Of a stretch of DNA of 64,000 bases, positions 23,667-33,600 are shown piece after piece (within the stretch, counting starts at the first letter, position 1; each line of letters opens with the position of its first letter). Under the pieces are notes generated by a model. It searched no databases. It was given only the letters and a program-made list of their open reading frames with translations, and was not told where the DNA came from. A program made the position numbers and the translations under genes. This DNA comes from Labia minor (taxonomy: Eukaryota; Arthropoda; Insecta; Dermaptera; Spongiphoridae), in the NCBI GenBank assembly GCA_963082975.1, contig OY720346.1, positions 28,328,720-28,392,719 of the forward strand, in the 5' to 3' direction.

Positions 23667-24464
23667 ACCGACCGACGATAGTAAGGGAGGTATTGTTTTC
23701 ACACCAAATTTCACATGTGGAGATTTTTACATATCTCCACAAATCATGCATTTTCTTAACAGAAAAAAGTATTTTTAGCATGTCTGTCCGTCCGTCCGTC
23801 CGTCCGTATAGATGTGTACAGCCTGAACGGCTCAACGGATTTTGATGAAATTTGGTATATTTACTTAATGCAACAGTGGGATGAATTGATCAACTTTTGG
23901 TGCAAATCCGGAAACCGGAAGTGGTAGTATTAGCGATCGACGATAGGAAGGTAAGGGTTATTTTTTATTAGTTATTTTTTCGCACCAAATTTCACATAAG
24001 GAGATTTTTTACATATCACCACGAATCATGCACTCTGTATTGGTTTTATTCTCGAGAAAAATCATTTTTATTAGTTTTTTTCTTAATTTAAAATTATATG
24101 ACGTCATCCAGCCATTCATGACGTCACAGCCTAGTTTATGAAATATATTTACATTAAATTAAAATTATATCACATTCGGCAAACAATTTTAAATTTAAAT
24201 TGAACCATTTACATTAATACGCCACCTCCTTGTTTTTTTTTTCAAAATATGATATTTTCATTAAAGAACTTCTTACTGATATATTTATAATTTTTTTTTT
24301 AAATTTTTATTAAGATTTTTGAATAAAATTAAGCTTATTGATTTAATATAATTAAACTTATTGATTCGATTTAAGATGTATTCTAAAACACCACTAATTT
24401 TAAATATTAATATTTGTTTATTTTATTTTATTTTAATATATATTTTATTTGAAATAATTTGCAG

Positions 24465-24592
24465 TAGAGCGGTCACCTCTGCACACCCCGCTCGCCCCTC
24501 TCCATGCCCCTCCGCCGCCTGGCCACACCTCCTCCAGCCGGCAGGCTGACTCGAACGATTCAGTCCCCCTCAGTTCCCCTTCCCTGCCGTGT
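24465..24592 (+). CDS. Candidate coding exon, Pro/Ser-rich
   Basis: A GC-rich block stands out sharply. It follows a T-rich tract ending TTTGCAG (AG at 24463-24464) and ends at TGT|GTAAGA, a near-consensus donor. The exon would be 128 bases: two bases of a split codon and 42 codons ending on a codon boundary. Only this frame stays open; the other plus frames stop, as do all minus frames tested. The product has a run of four prolines, serine-rich segments and no recognised domain, typical of disordered parts of regulatory proteins. It may be a captured fragment or belong to a host gene. Confidence 0.42.
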
Positions 24593-25055
24593 GTAAGACC
24601 CTAAGCGGCCTCTCCACCTAAATCATCCCTTAATCAGTCGCTAATCAAGAATTAATTGTAATTTTATTATTTATTTTTATTAATTAAAAGGAAGATTAGT
24701 GAACTTTAAAAAAAAATATTTCAATAAAAATTAAATTTTATAAAGTGCATATTTATAATTTTTTATTCATATACCCAAATAAATTTATAAATTTTTCATT
24801 CAAATCTTTGAAAAGAATTAATCTTAAATATTCTATCAGATCTCATTAATTAAATTTTATTAAAAGTTAAATTAAAATAATTTAAAAATTAAAAAATCAT
24901 ATACAAAATTTTATTTTTCTTTAAATATATTTATTGAAATATTTTTTAAATTTCAATATATATATTAATCATATTAAAACTTATTTATTTATAAAAATAT
25001 GAAGATGTGCTGATTATTTTCAAAATTCATATAATATAATTATAAATCAAAATTA

Positions 25056-25647
25056 GCTGGAGTGTCTCCACTCGAATATCTCGCAATCTGAATTGGATTA
25101 AATAATATAATATATTATATTTAAATTAAATTTAATTAATTATATATTATAAATAATAAATATTAAACCAGCGCATGTTTGACTTTTTGTTGATGGCACC
25201 ACGTCACGTGTTGGCGCGTGAGATTTGCAGTGTTAAAAAATTAATTCTGGTAATTTCAGCGAGCCAATCAAGCTGAAATTCTATATATAGCAGTTTTATA
25301 CAATTATTAATCATGTGAAAAATTATCAAACCTATATCTTTATTTTTACGGTCACTTTAGAGGAAAAAAAATCAAAACGTTGTAAGTAATGACCTTCTTC
25401 CGGTTGAGCTACATTTCTCAAAAGTTGATAGAAAACTACGAATTTTGAATAATGCTCATGTACCAAATTTCATCATTCTAGCTTAAACCGTTTTTGCGTA
25501 ATCTTGGTTACATACATACACACACACACAGAGACATTTTTCTCAACCTTAGTGAAAATGATTCAGGAACCTTTAAAACGTATAAAAACATCAAAATCTC
25601 AACATCGAAAATTTTCGTGATCGCATTGCTATCTCTTACGAGATAGT
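25056..25647 (-). mobile_element. Family B element, copy B2
   Basis: A full-length copy on the minus strand. The 3' hairpin end (CTGGAGTGTCTCCACTCG as read on plus) is at 25056-25075 and the 5' end (CGAGATAGT on plus) at 25639-25647. Its 5' end is itself a hairpin: CTATCTC-GTAA-GAGATAG. CACGTG and TGACGTGG motifs, the short tetranucleotide array and the AAACGGTTT block are all present. It is nested in the interior of composite A3, so it landed there after or together with that interior. Confidence 0.78.
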
Positions 25648-26137
25648 AAAAATATAAATTTCTTATATTCATATAGGAATATAAATTTTAAATATTCTAT
25701 ATATTCTTTCTAATCTCATTATCGCTCACACCGTTCCTTTCAAATCTCATATGAATATTGTTTTGTCAATTTCATATTATTATAACACTTTTGAAAAATG
25801 AATAATATTTCTATTACCTACTCGTATATATCAATTAAACAGAATAAAATCTTCGTGAAATTAATAATATAATCATAATTAGTTTTCTGATGTTTTCTAA
25901 GATATTTTTATTATATGTCTATTGAATGCGTATTATAACTTATTATAATCATGGTTCTATATAGGATGTAAAATAATTTTAGTATTTTAATATTACATAA
26001 ATAAGATAATATTTTTAAAAATCTATACACTTTTTGAATCCTATTAATATTATTTATTTATTTATATCTTATTTTTTTATTTCCTGTATATAATATAAAT
26101 ATCTAATCTTAATTATTTTTTTCTTTATCGAGGCGAG

Positions 26138-26218
26138 AGTGATGGACATCAATTCAAGTCTACGAGCTGTTCTTCGAGTTTAATCTGCGAGAAATATCAA
26201 CCCTTTATTAACTCCGAG
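26138..26218 (+). CDS. Candidate coding exon, 27 codons
   Basis: A T-rich tract (26110-26128) leads to GAGGCGAG, giving an acceptor AG at 26136-26137, and the block ends at CCGAG|GTCAGT. The 81 bases are exactly 27 codons without a stop, in phase with the codon boundary that ends the candidate exon at 24465-24592. The product is Ser/Cys/Lys-rich with no domain recognised. An acceptor five bases earlier is possible and would put it in another frame. Support is splice signals and phase only. Confidence 0.3.
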
Positions 26219-26395
26219 GTCAGTATTTATTATTAATTTTATTTTTAATTCAATTTAAATTTATTGATTATAAACTAATAAGTTATTTTTCTTCTTATAT
26301 TTCATGTTTCAATCTTCGTTCCTGCTACTTAATGTTGATTTGAATTCTTGATTATCTTCTCCATCCTGCATGACGATGAAATGATTTCAATACAG

Positions 26396-26405
26396 CTCTC
26401 CAAAT
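26396..26405 (+). CDS. Candidate 10-base microexon
   Basis: Upstream, about 110 bases contain no AG until the site TTTCAATACAG, a long AG-free zone as expected for a true acceptor. Ten bases later comes AAAT|GTAAGTAATA, close to a perfect donor. Together with the exon-like blocks at 24465 and 26138 on the same strand it suggests a fragment of a spliced gene. It could also be a lone donor. Confidence 0.25.
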
Positions 26406-26483
26406 GTAAGTAATAATCGTTATTTAATTAATTTACTTCAAACCGTCGGTCGGTTCGGACCTGGCCACAGGTCAACTTATTTA

Positions 26484-28030
26484 TAAAATAAAACAATCAG
26501 CAAATTAATACTTCGTAATTAACTGATAATTGCAATGTGCGAATGACTGAATTTTTTAGAGTTGATAAAATAATATAGTTTTTTTAAGAAATATTTAGGT
26601 ATAACAATAAAATAAAATAAATTCTTTTTTCACTTTGCTACTCAAGTTCGACATAATATAAAACTATAGAAATTATTAAATATATATATAGCTTAATATA
26701 TGGTTTATAATATATATCTTAATATACGAGAGGGTATCTATATTTGAAATTTAAATTCTTTTAAATTCTTTTTGCACTTTTTTGAAAATTAGTCTACAAT
26801 TTAGAACTCTAAAATTTTTTCAGGCCCACCCATATAAGTAATATATAATTTTTAAGCCTCTGTTTAAATCAAATGATAGGTTAAGAATAATATAATTTTT
26901 TAGAGGAAAATAAAACGATTCTTTCTCAGAAATAAATTATAAATTTATATTTTATTGAATTGGCTATCCTAAATTGATCAAAATAATCTATTATCATAAG
27001 GTTTTTCTGTTGATTATCATCTGATAACGACTAATCAAAATAAATAGAATCGTTTTTTTGTTTTAATAAACCATTTACATGGCAAGAGTCTATTAAACTG
27101 TGCTTGAACCGAGAGAGAGAGAGAGAATGCTATTTGTCCAATTCGTTTCACGCCATTAGAAATCGTTCCAGTCATTCAAATGAAATGTCCAGTCGACAAG
27201 AATGCAGTATATGCAGTATGCATATATCAAGAAACGAATCGAACATTTAATACCTCTCCTTTTTTCCTTTTTAAAGCCATCGCGCTCATAAAATAAATGA
27301 TTTTCATTTCCATAGGCATATTTCATTTTAAAGAAGTGAAATAAAAATAATATATAAATATATTTTTTCGTGAATAGATTCATATTCTATAATATTATTA
27401 ATATTATCATTATAAAAAATACATTAATAAAAAAAAAATCAAATTAAGAATGCCTAGAATGGAATCCATCGATTTTGATTGAATATGTTTTATCATAAAA
27501 TAATAATAGAAAAATCACAACTAATTTTTATGAATTTATTTATTTATTTCTAAATAAAATATGATTCTGGTAAATTCAGCATAAATAAATAAATGAATGA
27601 AAGATATCTTAGAAAAATACTTTGAAAAGAATTATACTAATTGTGGAGAAAAATTTTAACCTTGGATTCAAGGTAGAAACAAATATGTATCTAATTTATT
27701 TATTTTTTATCTTATTTATTTTACCAGCGTAATTGTACTATATATATATATAGAAATTCACGTTTTAATGATATTTTTACCTGATCTGTTGAATGTTTCA
27801 AGTGATTTTGGAAACAAAATAATCTCTTATCATTTATGATGAAGTATCTTTATTTAAAACTGTATAAAACAGTGAAATTTGGGGATAGTTAATAAGTTTA
27901 TCCTTAGGAGTCAAAAAGTATTGAGTGATTAGGTAAAGTGATTTTAATTGTTTTATTTCATTAAATGTATTTATTCAACAGAGATCAAAAAGTAAAACCG
28001 AGCATCACTGATTCATATATCTCATTCATT
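26484..28030. other. AT-rich DNA with a small island
   Basis: Mostly A/T-rich. A mixed patch at 27060-27310 has a GA repeat at 27111-27126 and a minus-strand 75-codon frame (27156-27383) with no domain. No gene is called. Confidence 0.45.
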
Positions 28031-28315
28031 TTTACTCGCCAGAGTAAATTTCGATGTCGAGATTTTGATGTTTGTATAGGTTTTGAAGGACCCTGAATCA
28101 TTTTCACTAAGGTTGAGAAAAATATATGTCTGTGTGTATGTAGACAAGATTACGCAAAAAAGGTTTGAGCTACAAAAATTAAATTTTGTAGAGGGGATTA
28201 TTCAAAATTCGTAGTTTTCCAACAACTTTTGAGAAATGTAACTCTTTCGGAAGAGGGTCATTGCCTACCACGTTTTCATTTTTTTTCCTCTAAACCGACG
28301 GTAAAAATAGAGATA

Positions 28316-28596
28316 AGCCATAGGACTATTGGTGAAGGAAGGCTTATAATATTCCTAACGAGTGATAAGAGTACCGCAAGGTCACTTGGAAAACTCTTAA
28401 AATAATCTAATAAAAACCCAATACCCACACCCGATAAATATTTAATCCAATCGCCACCCTGAAACCATACCCAAGAGATCATTCACAATATGTCCATCAC
28501 CCGCCATGACTCCTTAAGGACTAAAGTCATGACAGTCCTTAAGGACTGTGAGGGATGTAAAGGCCGGTCGTTGTCCAGACCTCATCCCTTGATATG
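28316..28596. mobile_element. Unidentified 280-bp insertion in B3
   Basis: Sequence absent from all other family B copies, inserted between AGATA and TTGATA. It is of mixed composition and contains the 18-bp perfect palindrome ACAGTCCTTAAGGACTGT (28532-28549), preceded by a related CTCCTTAAGGACT at about 28510. The 68-codon minus-strand frame overlapping it (28276-28482) is not recognised. A SINE or short DNA element is possible; no terminal repeats or tail were identified. Confidence 0.45.
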
Positions 28597-28635
28597 AGTT
28601 TTTCACATGATTAAAAATTGTATAAAACTGCTATA

Positions 28636-28915
28636 CAAGGTGTTTGGGATAAATTTTACAGTTTCGTAAGGAAAAAGAAAATCGCTTTTATATTTATTAA
28701 ATTTAATGAATTGACAAAAAAAAAAAAAAATTACAGGTACAGTAAATTACAATTCTATCAACAAGTTTTACTCAAAATAACCACCATGAGCATGGAAGGT
28801 GTGGCATGGGACCGAATCCTACTGCCATACATACGGCTACCCTTATTATCCAGGGCTTGACTACCGTGTTGAGCAACTCCACATAGCCATCTGAAGTCAA
28901 CCTGAGACCTTTGAA
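28636..28915 (-). pseudogene. Decayed mariner/Tc1 transposase fragment in B3
   Basis: The left edge CAAGGTGTTTGGGATAAA directly follows TA, as for mariner-type insertion. The minus strand encodes a broken transposase piece: a frame with ELLNTVVKPWI, then after a shift PYVWQ-stop-DSVPCHT, matching the PYVWQQDSAPCHT segment that carries the second catalytic aspartate. Stops and a frameshift rule out function. The right side joins family B sequence without a matching inverted repeat, so that end was deleted. A poly-A run at about 28717-28731 lies inside. Confidence 0.6.
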
Positions 28916-28950
28916 AAAATTTGCGAGATAGTCGAGTAGAGACACTCCAT

Positions 28951-29560
28951 ATATTTGAAAAAATAATTAAAATGGCAATGGCAAAACGCCTTCTCAACCG
29001 GTTGATTGCCCGACAACAGCGCCATACTGGCGTTTACTTTTTTTCGGTCCCTGTTTGTTTGCTCTGATTTTAAACATTATTTGATCTTGCTTTTATTAAT
29101 AGACGACAATATCTACATAGTGAAGTTAAAAGTAAGAGGAAGATGTTATACTATTGCAAAAAAGAGAGAACGACAAATTACCTCCAAAACTGTTGTGTGA
29201 GATGTGGGGCGCGACCTGTTCGACGCTCGATATTTATAAAAAAAATTGAATTTATTATATGCTAATTAATTAATTTTAAATTTATTTTTATTTCCATACT
29301 TCTTTCTTATTCCAATCTTTGACTATTTAAAATAACTTTAATATTTATTTTTAAAAACTTATTTATATTATTTGATAATAATCAATTAAAATAAATAGTC
29401 TTCTAATCAGGAAAATCTTTTTCTTATTAAAAATTGTTCAACTTTTCTATTTATAGAATAATTTGACTAAATCTTGAAAAAATATATAATTTATTTATTA
29501 AATAAATTTCAAAGTTTCTTGCTCCCGCTGTTTCCCAGACACTTTTAAATATTTTATACT
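28951..29560. other. Unresolved mixed sequence, then AT-rich DNA
   Basis: 28970-29235 is of higher complexity, with short open frames on both strands (29006-29200 plus, 28758-28997 minus) that match nothing I recognise. A GGGGCGCGACCTGTTCGACG patch lies near 29203. The remainder up to the hAT element is A/T-rich. Confidence 0.35.
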
Positions 29561-29640
29561 ATATAGATCATAGGTTCTTAAACTTATGTACTCCACGGAC
29601 CCCCACTTGAAAAAATTTTTTTTGACGGACCCCCATCACA
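29561..29640. repeat. Left end of hAT element: TSD, TIR and subterminal motifs
   Basis: ATATAGAT duplication at 29561-29568, inverted repeat from 29569, and CGGACCCCC at 29596-29604 and 29626-29634. The first bases (CATAG) differ from the expected CAGTG seen at the right end. Confidence 0.85.
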
Positions 29641-29954
29641 ACTTTAGGTACTTTACGTCATTTTATTAATTAATTTCTGGCTTACGATCTCATAAGGACA
29701 AGGATATATGATGAATATTTCTAACAGTGATTGGTGAATAACGATTTTTTTGAATATTGTAGAACACATTTTATTAGAAATTATAATATTGAAGAAAGAA
29801 AATACAAACATTGTCATAGCAACAAATCTCACAAATTATAATGGGTACTTACATTAAATTCATATAAATATTTTATAATTTTTTTCAGAAAATATTAAAT
29901 AAGAAATATTTTAAAAAATAACTGCATCTATCTCATTAAATATAACTTACATAT

Positions 29955-31814
29955 TTAATGAGATGTATGCAGTTGTTTTCTTGAAACAAGAATCTCAATA
30001 TCTGGCTTAATATTGGAAACTTTTAATCTAAGATCCGGCTCTACATTTAATTTGTTTCTATATTTAGACTTAATATAAAATAGTACCGAAAAAGCTTGTT
30101 CGCATAAATATGTTGTGCAGAATGGAATCAAGTGTTGAAGTGCTTTATTTGCAAGCGCAGGATAATCTGACCTGAGAAGTAACCAAAAGTTGCTCAATTC
30201 AGTTTTGTTAAATTTTAGTTTATAAGTTGTATCACATGATAATTCCACGAGAATATCTTGTTCAGGTGCAGATAAATGTTTAGCATTTGTAATTTCCATA
30301 TTAAATGGATCTCTGATCCAGTTATTGCAAGGATCAGGAGTAGAAAAATACTTCCTGAAGTTGCTTTTCAAAGTAATTAAATGTTCAACAAATAATTGAC
30401 GCGTTTGATTAAGCAATTTTTCACTGGAGCTTTCTATGAAATCATTGAGAGTTGGAAAAGACTCATATACACCGTTCTGGATGCGTTTCGACCACAAGTC
30501 GATTTTTTTAATCATTGCTTCTATTTTATCTTCAACTTTAAATATATTTACAACAGTACCTTGCAGGCTCAAATTAAGTTCGTTCAATTTTGTAAAAATA
30601 TCAGTCAAGTAAGCCACCTTAGCTAACCAGATAAAATCATTGAAACATTCGGTCAGTTCAAAATGCGCATCTATTAAAAACAATCGTATTTCATCTCGAA
30701 GCTCAAAAAGGCGAATGAGTACTTTCCCGCGGGACAACCAACGTACATCTGTATGTAATAATAAATGTGTATGTTGACTACCCATTTCCTCACACAAAAT
30801 TTTAAAAACTCTGGAATTAAGTGGACGAGCCTTAATGAAATTGACAATTTTAACTACTTCGTCTAATGTTCTTTTCAAATCTGGTGACATATTTTTGGCT
30901 GCTAATGATTCTCTGTGAATGCAGCAATGATTCCAAACAACCTGAGGCGCAACATTTTTAATAAGAGCAATCAATCCAGTTCTTGTACCTGACATTGCAC
31001 GAGCACCATCAGTGCAAATTCCAACACATTTTGGCCACTCTATTTCATTTTCGGTTATAAAATTATTCAAACTGTTAAATATGTCATTAGCTGTCGTTCG
31101 TGAAGGTAGTGAATCACAAAACAATACATCTTCTTGTATTTGATTTTCAAACTCATATCTAATGAAAGCTAACAAATTGGCATTATTAGTGACATCAGTA
31201 CTTTCATCCAATTGTAATGAGTAATAGTGACTTTTGCGCACTCTCGATATTAATTCTTCTTTTATATTACATGACATGTCTTCAATCCTATTCTTAACCG
31301 TATCATTTGATAATGAAATCAAATTTATATCGTTTGCTGCTTTAGTTCCTAACATTATATTTGTAATTACTTTTGTAGCAGGAAGAATTAATTGCTCTGC
31401 TATATTATGCGGCTTTCCTGCTTTAGCAATAAGTAGAGCTACTTCATATGATGCCATTACTGCTTTCTTACTCATACCACCAGATCCCGTCTTTACCATC
31501 AATTTCTGACTTGAATTAAGTTCTTCTTTTTTCATTTTAAAAAATTCGATAGACTTACTAACATGCTCGCTGTGCTTTGTTTGTAAATGACGTCTGAGAT
31601 TAGCAGGTTTCATACTTTCATTGGATAAACTTTCCTGACATAGAACGCAGACTGGTCTTTCCACATCATTGTTGCAAATATAAGTAAATCCAAATGATAA
31701 ATAATCATCCGAATATTTTCTAGTTTTGCGTTTCTTGGTAGAGTTTGCTGTTGATGCCTCATCATCTGATTCTTTCCGTTTCTGTGTTGAACCAGTTTGT
31801 AGCCAACGATCCAT
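29955..31814 (-). CDS. hAT transposase, BED zinc finger, ZBED5-like
   Basis: The protein has 619 residues, normal for this family, starting MDRWLQTGS as its relatives do. A BED-type finger is visible (Cys56, Cys59, His76, His81). The RNase-H-like core follows: LDESTD at 202-207 and CTDGARAMSG at 267-276 give two catalytic aspartates, then NHCCIHRESL near 295-304 and TDVRWLSRGK near 355-364. The C-terminal hAT dimerisation region includes FWLLLRSDYP (543-552) and CEQAFS (571-576), whose glutamate is the likely third acidic residue. No stop or frameshift is present. It would act in the nucleus, cutting and joining the element's ends. Domesticated relatives exist in animals, but the flanking TIRs and TSDs mark this as a transposon gene. 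Confidence 0.95.
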   Translation of the reverse strand: MDRWLQTGSTQKRKESDDEASTANSTKKRKTRKYSDDYLSFGFTYICNNDVERPVCVLCQESLSNESMKPANLRRHLQTKHSEHVSKSIEFFKMKKEELNSSQKLMVKTGSGGMSKKAVMASYEVALLIAKAGKPHNIAEQLILPATKVITNIMLGTKAANDINLISLSNDTVKNRIEDMSCNIKEELISRVRKSHYYSLQLDESTDVTNNANLLAFIRYEFENQIQEDVLFCDSLPSRTTANDIFNSLNNFITENEIEWPKCVGICTDGARAMSGTRTGLIALIKNVAPQVVWNHCCIHRESLAAKNMSPDLKRTLDEVVKIVNFIKARPLNSRVFKILCEEMGSQHTHLLLHTDVRWLSRGKVLIRLFELRDEIRLFLIDAHFELTECFNDFIWLAKVAYLTDIFTKLNELNLSLQGTVVNIFKVEDKIEAMIKKIDLWSKRIQNGVYESFPTLNDFIESSSEKLLNQTRQLFVEHLITLKSNFRKYFSTPDPCNNWIRDPFNMEITNAKHLSAPEQDILVELSCDTTYKLKFNKTELSNFWLLLRSDYPALANKALQHLIPFCTTYLCEQAFSVLFYIKSKYRNKLNVEPDLRLKVSNIKPDIEILVSRKQLHTSH

Positions 31815-31889
31815 TTTATGGAGTAATTTATTAACATTGAACTACAATAATATAAATATAATATAAATATAACGAATTATTATTTACTA

Positions 31890-32390
31890 GCTATGTTTTA
31901 ATATGATTTTAAATGAATGTTTTAATATCATTTTAAATGAATGTTTTAAATCATTTTAATAAATGTTTTAAATAATTTTAAATAAATGATTTAATATCAT
32001 TTTAAATGAATATTAATTTATATAATAAATATATTTCGTAATTTGATTCTAAAATATTATTAATTTCGTAATTTGATTCTAAAATATTATTAAAATAAAT
32101 ATTTTTTATTCATAAAACTAACTTATACTTACTCTCAAAAACAGCCTTTCTGGGAAATTGCAAAATGTGTTTAGTGTTTTTATAAAATAATGATCATGCA
32201 AATTACACTAAAAATTAAAAAAAATTATTAGCTATAATAAACTATTATTAGCTATAATTTAATTATAATTAATTAAATTAATAAAAATAATTTAAAGATA
32301 CAACTCGTTGAGAAATGAACTTATAATTAACATTAATAAAAATAATTTAAAGATACAACTCGTTGAGAAATGAACTTATAATTAACATTT
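31890..32390. repeat. Three tandem repeat arrays upstream of the transposase start
   Basis: (1) 31899-32010: imperfect units of about 22 bases around TTTTAAATGAATG. (2) 32035-32092: two copies of a 29-base unit containing TTTCGTAATTTGATTC. (3) 32277-32390: two near-identical 55-base units containing ACAACTCGTTGAGAAATG. All lie in the non-coding part of the hAT element, between gene start and right end, where promoter and transposase-binding sequences would be expected. Confidence 0.8.
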
Positions 32391-32600
32391 GCTTTAAAAC
32401 TGTTTAAAACCCCAGAGTGGACGCTGACAATTTGGGTTTTTCCGGGTAAGACTGTCCCCTCCCCTGGTTTTCCCCAATAACAAAGTGAAAGAAAATTCCC
32501 TTATATGCCTCCCCTTCCGAGCCCCTAAGAGGGGTTATTTTAAAGGAACAATCGAAAAATGATTTTAAATGAATGAATGGATGAAAATTCAAATTTTATA
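32391..32600. other. GC-richer segment inside hAT 5' region
   Basis: Within the element, 32400-32540 is less A/T-rich, with CCCC-rich motifs (about 32456-32474 and 32508-32535). A 62-codon minus-strand frame (32404-32592) has no recognised domain. It is probably part of the transposon's non-coding leader or a captured fragment. Confidence 0.4.
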
Positions 32601-32779
32601 TATAGTTTTTTATATATGTTTATTTATTCACAAAAAATTAATTGACATAATTATCAATTTAATAAAATAAAATAGTATTATTAATAGTATTAAATTATAG
32701 CCGTAATTCTCTAGGAGGATATAGTTAAACAATGAACTTTAAATATTTATATATGTATATATTTTTACGATGATTTTTT

Positions 32780-32862
32780 TCCGAGGACCGCGGACCCCCA
32801 GTAAAGGCTTCGCGGACCCCCAGGGGTCCGCGGACCACAGTTTAAGAACCACTGATATAGAT
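32780..32862. repeat. Right end of hAT element: palindrome, TIR and TSD
   Basis: CGCGGACCCC at 32811-32820 and its exact inverse at 32823-32832 are separated by CA, a nearly perfect 22-bp palindrome beside the inverted repeat (ending at 32854). ATATAGAT follows at 32855-32862. The palindrome holds two opposed copies of the motif found singly at the left end. Confidence 0.85.
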
Positions 32863-33204
32863 GAAGAAAATAATATTTAATAAAATTATTTTATAATGTC
32901 AAAAATAATGTTTATTAGAAATACGGATGTTTTTTTCTGGAACTTGTTTTATTTTGAAAATGAAATTTCATCTTCTTTTTTATGTAGAATTAAAACGACA
33001 TTTTTCGTGTCCTACCTACTAATCTCACGGAGTAGATGAAAGAAGAGTTTTTTTGATTTTGCGATTTCAGCGGTTAATATATTATATATTATATTACTTT
33101 ACATCATAATGATGATCATCATATTATAGTAGATATAATTTTCAACATTAATCAAACCGTATAGGATATCTATGTAAAATGTTTAGCTTTTTTTTTGAAT
33201 TTTC
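32863..33204. other. AT-rich DNA
   Basis: A/T-rich right flank of the hAT element. Nothing else is seen. Confidence 0.5.
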
Positions 33205-33379
33205 TCAACAGTGGATTGGTTGTTGTTGACCTTTAAGGTGTAATATCATTATCATCATCATCAACAGCAGCCACATCTGATGTCTTTCGTCTTCGTGGAT
33301 TCCGCCATGTTCGTTTTCTTTTTCAAACGGTGAAGCACGTTTTTCCAAGCAAAATACTTCATGTCTTTTTTCAATGTTT

Positions 33380-33412
<33 letters not shown>

Positions 33413-33597
33413 TTAATTTTCATTCTTTTATCTATCTCTTTTTTCACCAACTCTTCTTTTCTTGAGTGCTTTTCTATCATTAAACTAATCTGCGCGTCTG
33501 CAGCCATTAAATGCATCACGTGGCCGAGCAGACTAATTGTACTTGGGTAAGAGAGGAGGGGGGTGGGCGGAGAAAAACCCAAAAACTCAAGATACAT
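33205..33597 (-). CDS. Unidentified ORF or conserved element, 130 codons
   Basis: This is the second-longest frame in the window. The middle is a lysine-rich run from a poly-A/T tract, but both sides are of balanced composition. At 33480-33545 the minus strand reads through CACGTGATGCATTTAATGG and GACGCGCAGATTAG, rich in E-box and homeodomain-type motifs. A pyrimidine-rich run (about 33542-33575) precedes it on that strand and ends CCCAAG, a weak acceptor. No domain or family is recognised. It may be a real exon whose reading includes low-complexity sequence, or an enhancer-like element that happens to be open. Confidence 0.25.
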
Positions 33598-33600
33598 TCA

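Larger units (their letters stand above)
23667..26483 (+). mobile_element. Family A composite element A3 with 2.3 kb foreign interior
   Basis: The 5' part (23667 to about 24140) is a good family A copy with 5' stem, GTCC array, double head and TGACGTCA pair. The 3' end lies far away at 26441-26483, with AACCGTCGGTCGGTTCGG and a perfect GACCTG-GCCA-CAGGTC hairpin. Other copies have about 150 bases here; this one has about 2.3 kb, including a family B element on the opposite strand and exon-like sequence. Capture of host DNA between element ends is known for Helitron-type transposons. The alternative is two unrelated truncated copies flanking host sequence. Confidence 0.45.
28031..28950 (+). 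mobile_element. Family B element B3, split by two insertions
   Basis: The copy begins TTTACTC-GCCA-GAGTAAA, a variant of the family's 5' hairpin that keeps base pairing and the GCCA loop. It ends GCGAGATAGT (28923-28932) and GAGTA-GAGA-CACTC. The family sequence is interrupted twice: by about 280 bp at 28316-28596 and by a mariner fragment at 28636-28915. The flanking family B pieces read continuously across both, so the order of events is clear. Confidence 0.7.
29569..32854 (-). mobile_element. Full-length hAT transposon (BED-type)
   Basis: A 3286-bp element flanked by perfect 8-bp duplications ATATAGAT (29561-29568 and 32855-32862). The right end, read inward, is CAGTGGTTCTTAAACT; the left is CATAGGTTCTTAAACT, differing in its outermost bases. 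Subterminal CGGACCCCC motifs recur at both ends (29596, 29626 and two near 32790-32820), probable transposase-binding sites. It carries one intact transposase gene on the minus strand. About 1 kb lies between the start codon and the right end, with tandem repeats. A perfect duplication and an open gene indicate young age, but the altered left tip may limit mobility. Confidence 0.93.

Noticed and set aside
30396..31509. Plus-strand frames inside the hAT gene (30396-30626, 31234-31509) and minus frame 31610-31837
   Set aside because: Shadows of the intact transposase reading frame.
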